From assembly GCA_023257495.1 (NCBI GenBank), contig JALRCC010000157.1, positions 1-12,412 of the forward strand: a stretch of 12,412 bases of DNA, written 5' to 3'. Positions 7,211 to 12,412 of this stretch are shown here, piece by piece. Source of the DNA: Rugosibacter sp. (GTDB lineage: Bacteria > Pseudomonadota > Gammaproteobacteria > Burkholderiales > Rhodocyclaceae). Every line of letters starts with the position of its first letter. Within the stretch, counting starts at the first letter, position 1. A model generated the notes under the pieces. The model was not told where the DNA came from. It was given only the letters and a program-made list of their open reading frames with translations, and made no database searches. A program made the position numbers and the translations under genes.

Positions 7211-7241
7211 GTCACCAGCGCCGACTTGTTGCGCGGGTGAC
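7211..7241. other. Strong hairpin in the SPOR to BtuF-like gap
   Basis: The arms GTCACCAGCGC (7211-7221) and GCGCGGGTGAC (7231-7241) pair over 11 positions with a single A-G mismatch and a 9-nt loop (CGACTTGTT). No T run follows directly; the nearest T6 is at 7283-7288, so it does not fit a standard intrinsic terminator. It could be an mRNA-processing or protective hairpin separating argS-SPOR from the BtuF-like and SulP genes. The rest of the 158-nt gap (7172-7329) shows no recognisable gene or promoter, only an unsupported 52-codon open frame. Confidence 0.55.
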
Positions 7242-7329
7242 CAAGCGTTTGCGGTGGGTGCCTGAGCCGCTGTTCGGTGCCGTTTTTTCTTGTGCGGACA
7301 GAAAACCGCGCGACCTGGATTTATAAGAC

Positions 7330-8148
7330 GTGGCGCTGATCGATGCTTTGGGCCGCGAACATACGCCGTTTAACGGCACGCCACGCATTGTCAGTCTGGT
7401 GCCCAGCCTGACCGAATTGATTTGCGATTTAGGCTTGGCTGATGCGCTGGTTGGTCGCACCGGATTTTGTGTGCACCCCAAGGAAAGACTGCGCAGTGTG
7501 CAGAAAATCGGCGGCACGAAGGATGTCAACATCGAGGCTGTGCGTGCGCTGGCACCTACCCATCTGATTGCGGATATCGACGAAAACCGTCGAACGCAGG
7601 TAGAAGACATGATGCGCTTTGTGCCACACGTGGTGGTCGTGCATCCGCGCACGGTGGCCGACAATCTCATCCTGTATGAGCTGCTCGGCGGGATTTTTTG
7701 CCGACTCACCAACGCCGAGAAATTGCGTGATGAGTTCCAATTGGCCTATGCCTCGCTCACCGAAGTGACTGAAAATTATCCTCGTGAAGCCGTGCTGTAT
7801 CCCATCTGGCGCGAGCCGTGGATGACGGTGCGTCGCGATACCTACATTGCTTCCATGCTCAAGGCCGCAGGCTGGGATACGCTGCCGGTAGATGCACCCG
7901 CGCGCTATCCGGAATTTACCTGGGATGCGCCCTGGATGTTTTCTGTTGACCGCATCTTGCTGCCGTCAGAACCTTTTGCTTTCACTCAAAAACATGTTGC
8001 CGAAGTGAGTGCTTTGAGTGGGAAGCCAGTACAACGCATCGATGGCGAAATGGTTTCCTGGTACGGCAGCCGCGCGATTCTTGGCATGCGTTATTTGACA
8101 GCATTGCGTGCGCATGACTCAGAGGGTGGATGTAACATCGCCTTTTGA
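7330..8148 (+). CDS. BtuF-like (helical-backbone) metal/cobalamin-binding protein, no signal peptide
   Basis: A 272-residue protein of the periplasmic-binding-protein 2 fold (PF01497 type, as in BtuF and iron-siderophore binding proteins). 'RIVSLVPSLTELICDLGLADALVGRTGFCVHP' (19-50) is the hallmark first beta-alpha unit, followed by 'VQKIGGTKDVNIEAVRALAPTHLIA' (57-81), 'ADNLILYELLG' and, in the second lobe, 'PREAVLYPIWREPWMTVRRDTYIASMLKAAGW'. Family members bind cobalamin, haem or ferric siderophores for an ABC importer. Here no signal peptide or lipobox is visible and the frame is closed by TAA (7324-7326) immediately before the GTG start, so the protein is predicted cytosolic, like a set of poorly characterised cobalamin-binding-protein annotations. 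No ABC permease or ATPase gene is adjacent. GTG 7330 has only a weak ribosome-binding site. The SulP gene follows after 21 nt, suggesting co-transcription. The ligand is unknown. Confidence 0.8.
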   Translation: MALIDALGREHTPFNGTPRIVSLVPSLTELICDLGLADALVGRTGFCVHPKERLRSVQKIGGTKDVNIEAVRALAPTHLIADIDENRRTQVEDMMRFVPHVVVVHPRTVADNLILYELLGGIFCRLTNAEKLRDEFQLAYASLTEVTENYPREAVLYPIWREPWMTVRRDTYIASMLKAAGWDTLPVDAPARYPEFTWDAPWMFSVDRILLPSEPFAFTQKHVAEVSALSGKPVQRIDGEMVSWYGSRAILGMRYLTALRAHDSEGGCNIAF

Positions 8149-8169
8149 CGCATTGATGATCCTCTTGCC

Positions 8170-9846
8170 ATGATTGCCCTAGTTGAAGCCCAACGTGCTG
8201 GACTGTTTTCTGCCAAGCATGTGGTGAACAATCTGATTGCCGGTGTTATTGTGGGCGTGGTTGCGCTGCCCTTGGCCATGGCGTTTGCCATTGCATCGGG
8301 TGCCAAACCTGAGCAAGGAATTTATACGGCGATGGTTGCCGGATGTTTAACCTCTGTTTTTGGCGGTACGCGCCTGCAAATTTCTGGCCCTACCGGCGCT
8401 TTCATCGTCATCCTTTCCGGCATTACGGCGAAATATGGCATCACGGGTTTGCAGATCGCCTCATTGATGGCAGGTGTCATGCTTTGCGCCATGGGCTTTG
8501 CGCGCTTGGGTTCGGTCATTAAATACATTCCTGATCCGGTCATCATCGGCTTTACTGCCGGGATCGGCGTCATTATCTGGGTTGGGCAATGGCGCGATTT
8601 TTTTGGGCTGACTGTGGCAAAGAGTGGTGAGCATTTTCACGAAAAGCTGGCGCAACTGTTCTTGGCGCTGCCTTCCGCGCACCTTGCAACGACGGGGCTT
8701 GCCGCATTGAGTCTGCTGCTGCTGATATTCGGTCCGCGTCTGCTGCGCAAGGTTCCTGCGCCGCTGGTGGCGCTGGTCGTGGCCACTTTATTGCAAGGCA
8801 TATTCGCATTTGAGGGTGTGGCAACTATCGGCAGTGCTTTTGGTGGGATTCCGCAAGGCCTGCCCGCATTTCAACTGATCCCCATGTCGTTTACCGACAT
8901 CGTCAGCCTGGTTGGTCCGGCCTTCACCATTGCCTTGCTGGGGGCGATTGAATCACTCCTCTCGGCCGTGGTTGCCGATGGCATGGCCGGTACGCGGCAT
9001 GATTCGAACCAAGAGCTCATCGGGCAAGGTGTGGCCAATATTTTTTCGCCCCTGTTTGGCGGTTTTGCGGCCACAGGTGCGATAGCGCGCACGGCCACCA
9101 ATATCCGCAACGGGGCCAGCAGCCCGCTGGCCGGGATCACGCACGTTATTTTTCTGCTCCTCACGGTTGTACTGCTGGCCCCGCTGGCTGCCTATATTCC
9201 CTTGTGTGTGCTGGCAGCCATTCTGTTCGTTGTTGCTTACAACATGAGCGACCTGCCCCATTTTTTTCACCTTGTGCGAACTGCCCCGCGTGCCGATGTT
9301 GCCATTCTGTTAATTACATTCGTCTTGACGGTCTTTGCCGATCTCGTGATTGCCGTCAATGTGGGCGTTGTGCTCGCTTCGCTGCTGTTCATGCGGCGCA
9401 TGGCGCATTCGGTTCAGGTGGTCGAAGAGACGGCCAGCGAAGAGGGAGAAAAGCCGCCTGCTTTGCCACCACGGACGTTGGTGTACCGCATCGATGGCCC
9501 GTTCTTTTTTGGCGCGGCGGAAAAACTCGAGCACACGCTGAAAACCATTCAATCGCCTATGACGCAAGTGATATTGCGCCTGGCGAACGTACCCTTTATC
9601 GACGCGACGGGCTTACAGGCACTCGATGAAATGGTCGATAGTTTTCATCGTCACGGCACCCGGCTGATTTTTTGCGAACTGCGTCCCAATGTGCGGGAAA
9701 AGCTCACGCGTGCAGGCATTCTGCAAAAAGTCGGGGCAGACAATGTGTTCGTCACGTTACAGGGTTTCATGAACCACTCTCAGCAGAACGAAGAGCAGAA
9801 CAAAGAGCAGAATGAAGCGGTCTTGGCAGAGAGCGACAAAAAATAA
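8170..9846 (+). CDS. SulP-family anion transporter with STAS domain
   Basis: A 558-residue inner-membrane transporter of the SulP/SLC26 family, which includes DauA of E. coli (C4-dicarboxylates), BicA (bicarbonate) and sulfate carriers. The SulP signature near the N-terminus is clear ('VALPLAMAFAIASGAKPEQG', 31-50, then 'GGTRLQISGPTGAF'), with a polytopic membrane domain to about residue 408, the conserved acidic helix 'LLGAIESLLSAVVADGMAG' and 'ATNIRNGASSPLAGITH' (309-325). A cytosolic STAS domain spans about 436-535 ('TLVYRIDGPFFFGAAEKL', 'FIDATGLQALDEM'); the family's common 'DxSG' position here is D478-A-T480-G. A short Asn/Gln/Glu-rich tail (535-549) follows. Substrate cannot be deduced. 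ATG 8170 lies 21 nt after the BtuF-like stop, with no clear Shine-Dalgarno. The gene converges on cphA; no obvious terminator hairpin lies in the 101-nt gap. Confidence 0.92.
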   Translation: MIALVEAQRAGLFSAKHVVNNLIAGVIVGVVALPLAMAFAIASGAKPEQGIYTAMVAGCLTSVFGGTRLQISGPTGAFIVILSGITAKYGITGLQIASLMAGVMLCAMGFARLGSVIKYIPDPVIIGFTAGIGVIIWVGQWRDFFGLTVAKSGEHFHEKLAQLFLALPSAHLATTGLAALSLLLLIFGPRLLRKVPAPLVALVVATLLQGIFAFEGVATIGSAFGGIPQGLPAFQLIPMSFTDIVSLVGPAFTIALLGAIESLLSAVVADGMAGTRHDSNQELIGQGVANIFSPLFGGFAATGAIARTATNIRNGASSPLAGITHVIFLLLTVVLLAPLAAYIPLCVLAAILFVVAYNMSDLPHFFHLVRTAPRADVAILLITFVLTVFADLVIAVNVGVVLASLLFMRRMAHSVQVVEETASEEGEKPPALPPRTLVYRIDGPFFFGAAEKLEHTLKTIQSPMTQVILRLANVPFIDATGLQALDEMVDSFHRHGTRLIFCELRPNVREKLTRAGILQKVGADNVFVTLQGFMNHSQQNEEQNKEQNEAVLAESDKK

Positions 9847-9861
9847 CGCAATGCACCGCCG

Positions 9862-9910
9862 TAACCATTAACCATTAGCTATTAGCTATTAACTGCAACT
9901 GCGAACTGCG
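9862..9910. repeat. Array of drifting 7-bp tandem repeats between SulP and cphA genes
   Basis: Seven contiguous heptamers can be read on the plus strand: TAACCAT twice, TAGCTAT twice, TAACTGC once, AACTGCG twice. The period stays exactly 7 bp for 49 bp while the unit changes in pairs, as expected for stepwise slippage and mutation. It begins 16 nt after the SulP stop codon and ends 38 nt before the cphA stop, in otherwise non-coding convergent DNA. Confidence 0.8.
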
Positions 9911-9915
9911 CCGTA

Positions 9916-9931
9916 TCATCAGCGCCGACTT
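9916..9931. repeat. Dispersed 16-bp sequence, second copy at 7212-7227
   Basis: TCATCAGCGCCGACTT here and TCACCAGCGCCGACTT at 7212-7227 are identical at 15 of 16 positions, in the same orientation, and both lie in intergenic DNA. At 7212-7227 it forms the left arm and part of the loop of the hairpin at 7211-7241; here no comparable hairpin forms. It may be a fragment of a genome repeat or a shared site. Confidence 0.4.
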
Positions 9932-9962
9932 TTAGCCCGCTGCTACATTAACCCGCTGCCAC
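9932..9962 (-). repeat. Imperfect tandem duplication of the cphA gene end
   Basis: On the minus strand GTGGCAGCGGGTTAA (9962-9948, the last four codons and stop of cphA) is followed one base later by GTAGCAGCGGGCTAA (9946-9932). The two 15-mers differ at two positions, and each would encode Val-Ala-Ala-Gly-stop. The 16-bp period places the second copy out of frame with cphA and after its stop, so it is not translated as part of the protein. Confidence 0.65.
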
Positions 9963-12412
9963 GCGTTGCGCGATGTGTGCCAGCGCTTCTTCGATCTGGT
10001 CAATGAGAATGAGGCACAAATCGCCGGGCGCGAGGCCAGCAAGTGCCAGATCAATGGCGAGAAATTCACCGTGGATTTCCTCAATGGTTTGCGTGCGCGT
10101 CGCCCCCACCAGCCCTTCGCGCAACAAAGCCAATGTTTCACCCGGCTCGCGGCCACGCTGGCAGGCATCTTCATACAACACCAGACGATCGAATACGGCA
10201 CCGAGCAGTTGGCTTTGGTGACGAATATCTTCATCACGACGATCGCCGGCGGCACTGATGACGGCCGTGCGTCGTTTGCCAGGCATTGCTTTAACCGCCT
10301 GCACCAGCGCCACAATCGCATCCGGGTTATGGCCATAGTCGGCAATCAGTGTCGCGCCACGATAATTGAATACATTAAAGCGGCCAGGTACGGTAGCCGC
10401 ATCGCTGACAAAGCTCGCCAAACCGCGCCGCACGGTGGCCCAATCCAGACCGAGAGCCCAGGCAGCGGCAATGGCGGCCATGACGTTTTCGACCTGAAAG
10501 CCCAGCGCCCCGGCGTGTGTGAGGGGAATCTCTGACAACGGAAAACGTACCGCCATGTTGCCTTCGGCGGCAACCAGATCAGCCCCGTCACGAAACACCA
10601 CCCGGTGCTGGCGTGCGCGATGCGCAGCCAGCACCGGGTGGTTGCCATCTGCAGCGAAGAAAGTCACCGCACTCGGGCAGTGGGCTGCTTTGCGCGCCAC
10701 AATCGGGTCGGCTGCATTCAGTACCGTCATGCCTTTGGGCGAGACGTTATCCACAATGACTCGCTTGACCACGGCCAGATCTTCTACCGTGGTGATGTAA
10801 TTCAGACCCAGGTGGTCGCCAATGCCGATGTTGGTGACGACAGCGACATCACAGTGATCAAAGGCCAGACCTTCACGCAGAATGCCGCCGCGTGCGGTTT
10901 CCAGCACGGCGGCATCGACATCGGGGTGCAGCAGCACATTGCGCGCGCTTTTCGGTCCGCTACAGTCACCGCTGTCGATGCGCTGACCGGCGATATAGAC
11001 GCCATCCGTCGTGGTCATGCCCACGCGTCGCCCAGCCTCGGTTTGCAAATGCGCGATCAGGCGCACAGTAGTGGTTTTGCCGTTGGTGCCGGCCACCGCC
11101 ACTAGCGGAATGCGGCCATTGTCACCCGCCGGAAACAGCTGCTCGATGATGGCCTCGCCTACCGCGCGGCCCTTGCCATACGAAGGAGCCAGATGCATGC
11201 GCAAGCCGGGTGCGGCATTCACTTCAACAATGCCGCCGCCCTGGGCTTCCAACGGGCGGGTGATGGTATCGCACACCACATCAACGCCGCAGATATCAAG
11301 ACCCACCATGGCGGCAGCGGCAATGGCGCGGGCGGCAAGTTGCGGGTGAACGTCATCGGTGACATCGGTTGCTGTGCCGCCCGTCGAAAGATTGGCGTTG
11401 TTGCGCAACACCACGCGCTGGCCTGGGGCAGGCACCGATTCTGGCGTCAGGCGTTGTTGTTGCAGCGTTGCCAGGGCAATGTCGTCAAGGCGAATTTTGG
11501 TCAAGGAGGTGGCATGGCCTTCGCCGCGCCGTGGGTCGCGATTCACCGCGTCGACCAGGGCACGAATATTTTGTTTGCCATCCCCGATCACTTGCGCCGG
11601 TTCGCGGCACGCGGCGGCCACCAGGCGATTTCCCACCACCAGGAGGCGAAAATCATGGCCGGGAAGATAGCGCTCTACCAACACGTCGCTGCTGATGTCT
11701 GCCGCTGTTGCATAAGCTGCCAATATGGCTTCGTGCGATCGGATATCAACGGTGACCCCTTTGCCCTGGTTGCCATCCTGTGGCTTCACAACCACCGAAC
11801 CACCACTGCGCTGCATGATCTCCTGTGCCACCGTCCATGCGGATTCGGCATTGGTCACCGCGCAGCCTTCGGGCACCGGCACGCCTGCAGCGAGCAGCAG
11901 TTGTTTGGTCAGTTGTTTGTCCTGCGCGATGCTCTCGGCAATGGCCGAGGTGCGGTCAAGTTCGGCTGCCTGAATGCGGCGTTGCCGTGACCCCCAGCCG
12001 AATTGCACCAAGCTGCCGGCAGTCAGGCGGCGAAACGGAATGCCACGTGCCACGGCGGCGTCCACAATCGCGCCGGTGCTGGGGCCGAGTCGCTCGTCTT
12101 CGTCCAGGGCACGTAACTGATGAATGGCATCCGCCGCATCAAACGGCTGATCATCACGTGCGGCCTGGTATAAAGCCATTGCCAGATCAAAAGCCAGACG
12201 ACCAACGGCCTCTTCGCTGTATTCGACCACAACTTGATATATGCCCTCTTCCACAGTAGAGGCGTAGCGGTAGAAGGTCACCGGACACCCCGCGCTCTTT
12301 TGCAGCGAGAGCGCAGCGATGGCGATCAGCTCGGGCAATGGCATGGACGCCACGTTGTGTGTGGTCTGTAGCGGGTCAATCGCCGGAAAGCGCGTTTGTA
12401 CTCGGACCGCAA
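9948..12412 (-). CDS. cphA: Cyanophycin synthetase, missing only its N-terminus (cut by window edge)
   Basis: Builds cyanophycin (multi-L-arginyl-poly-L-aspartate), an intracellular nitrogen and carbon store, by alternating ATP-dependent addition of Asp to the backbone and Arg to side chains. The frame stays open to the right edge (at least 820 residues visible, numbered from the edge) and the upstream codons fit the family, so the GTG at 12353 is probably not the start. After an N-terminal domain comes an ATP-grasp domain (roughly 155-430) with 'VVVKPQDGNQGKG' (206-218) and 'IVEVNAAPGLRMH' (394-406). Then a Mur-ligase-like domain follows with the P-loop 'GTNGKTTT' (441-448), 'TNIGIGDHLGLNYI', 'PGRFNVF' and 'IADYGHNPDAI' (689-699). 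Both active sites look intact. A perfect 16-bp inverted repeat lies inside at 10597-10642. No cyanophycinase is visible; a second synthetase gene, common in betaproteobacteria, could lie beyond the edge. Confidence 0.95.
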   Translation of the reverse strand, partial: AVRVQTRFPAIDPLQTTHNVASMPLPELIAIAALSLQKSAGCPVTFYRYASTVEEGIYQVVVEYSEEAVGRLAFDLAMALYQAARDDQPFDAADAIHQLRALDEDERLGPSTGAIVDAAVARGIPFRRLTAGSLVQFGWGSRQRRIQAAELDRTSAIAESIAQDKQLTKQLLLAAGVPVPEGCAVTNAESAWTVAQEIMQRSGGSVVVKPQDGNQGKGVTVDIRSHEAILAAYATAADISSDVLVERYLPGHDFRLLVVGNRLVAAACREPAQVIGDGKQNIRALVDAVNRDPRRGEGHATSLTKIRLDDIALATLQQQRLTPESVPAPGQRVVLRNNANLSTGGTATDVTDDVHPQLAARAIAAAAMVGLDICGVDVVCDTITRPLEAQGGGIVEVNAAPGLRMHLAPSYGKGRAVGEAIIEQLFPAGDNGRIPLVAVAGTNGKTTTVRLIAHLQTEAGRRVGMTTTDGVYIAGQRIDSGDCSGPKSARNVLLHPDVDAAVLETARGGILREGLAFDHCDVAVVTNIGIGDHLGLNYITTVEDLAVVKRVIVDNVSPKGMTVLNAADPIVARKAAHCPSAVTFFAADGNHPVLAAHRARQHRVVFRDGADLVAAEGNMAVRFPLSEIPLTHAGALGFQVENVMAAIAAAWALGLDWATVRRGLASFVSDAATVPGRFNVFNYRGATLIADYGHNPDAIVALVQAVKAMPGKRRTAVISAAGDRRDEDIRHQSQLLGAVFDRLVLYEDACQRGREPGETLALLREGLVGATRTQTIEEIHGEFLAIDLALAGLAPGDLCLILIDQIEEALAHIAQRVAAG
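10597..10642 (-). repeat. Perfect 16-bp inverted repeat (long hairpin) inside cphA
   Basis: ACCACCCGGTGCTGGC (10597-10612) and GCCAGCACCGGGTGGT (10627-10642) are exact reverse complements. Within the 14-nt loop TGCG (10614-10617) and CGCA (10623-10626) pair further, leaving one bulged base and a 5-nt tip. The total is about 20 base pairs, G+C rich. It encodes the segment around HPVLAAHRARQHRVV in the Mur-ligase-like part of CphA, which aligns with the family without an apparent insertion. Confidence 0.85.

Noticed and set aside
7251..7288. Intrinsic terminator ending in the T6 tract at 7283-7288
   Set aside because: The preceding bases form only 4-bp stems and a direct, not inverted, GGTGCC repeat, so no convincing terminator stem is present.
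7168..7326. A 52-codon open frame (GTG overlapping the SPOR stop as GTGA) filling the gap before the BtuF-like gene
   Set aside because: No ribosome-binding site or recognisable motif; the region contains a strong hairpin, and G+C-rich DNA often leaves such short frames open by chance. It ends at TAA just before the BtuF-like GTG, so it is not an N-terminal extension unless there is a sequencing error.
7212..7712. 166-codon open frame on the minus strand opposite the BtuF-like gene
   Set aside because: Antisense to a gene with clear family motifs; composition is Arg/Ser-rich like a shadow frame and no homology is recognised.
9847..9947. Bidirectional terminator between the convergent SulP and cphA genes
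   Set aside because: No G+C-rich inverted repeat followed by T (or preceded by A) runs is seen; the gap is filled by tandem repeats instead.
11193..11990. 265-codon open frame on the plus strand opposite cphA
   Set aside because: Lies wholly antisense to the conserved ATP-grasp region of cyanophycin synthetase; His/Ala/Gly-rich composition typical of a G+C-driven shadow.
12351..12353. GTG as the start codon of cphA, giving an 801-residue protein
   Set aside because: The frame remains open through 12412 with plausible family-like residues upstream, and cyanophycin synthetases usually have more residues N-terminal to this point; the gene is treated as cut by the edge.

Overview
The window looks like an ordinary chromosomal segment of a betaproteobacterium. 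The evidence is family resemblance: the arginyl-tRNA synthetase is of the type with an 'ANPTGPLHVGHGRG' active-site stretch and is followed directly by a small membrane-anchored SPOR-domain protein, UbiB is typical of proteobacterial ubiquinone synthesis, and the cyanophycin synthetase resembles those of Burkholderia and Ralstonia relatives. The G+C content is moderate (my estimate is mid-50s percent). I see no phage, insertion sequence, CRISPR array, tRNA or rRNA, and no convincing new defence or biosynthetic system. No gene-free stretch exceeds 300 bases; the longest is about 158 bases.

Left block (1-4744, minus strand). Five genes read right to left: ubiB (protein kinase-like ubiquinone factor), a sodium:solute symporter with a histidine-rich tail, a VanZ-like membrane protein, a MazG/dCTPase-like nucleotide pyrophosphohydrolase and cutA (cut by the left edge). 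They are separated by 23 nt, an 8-nt overlap, a 4-nt ATGA overlap and 80 nt, so at least the first four are probably one transcript with translational coupling.

Central block (4796-9846, plus strand). argS starts 51 nt from ubiB in the opposite direction; a shared A+T-rich octamer (4774-4781) reads as a -10 box on both strands. argS is followed after 3 nt by the SPOR-domain gene. After a 158-nt gap containing a strong hairpin come a cytosolic BtuF-like (helical-backbone) metal/cobalamin-binding protein and, 21 nt further, a SulP-family anion transporter with a C-terminal STAS domain.

Right block (9948-12412, minus strand). A cyanophycin synthetase gene runs in from the right edge and converges on the SulP gene. 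Cyanophycin is a nitrogen storage polymer; no cyanophycinase is visible here. The 101-nt convergent gap is the most structured non-coding DNA of the window: a 49-bp array of drifting 7-bp tandem repeats, an imperfect 16-bp-period duplication of the cphA gene end, and a 16-bp sequence also found (15/16) in the gap before the BtuF-like gene. Inside cphA there is a perfect 16-bp inverted repeat at 10597-10642 that would fold into a long hairpin.

The genes do not form one pathway. The left operon mixes respiratory-quinone synthesis, transport, nucleotide-pool cleaning and metal tolerance; the middle combines translation, cell-envelope/division and transport; the right is nitrogen storage.
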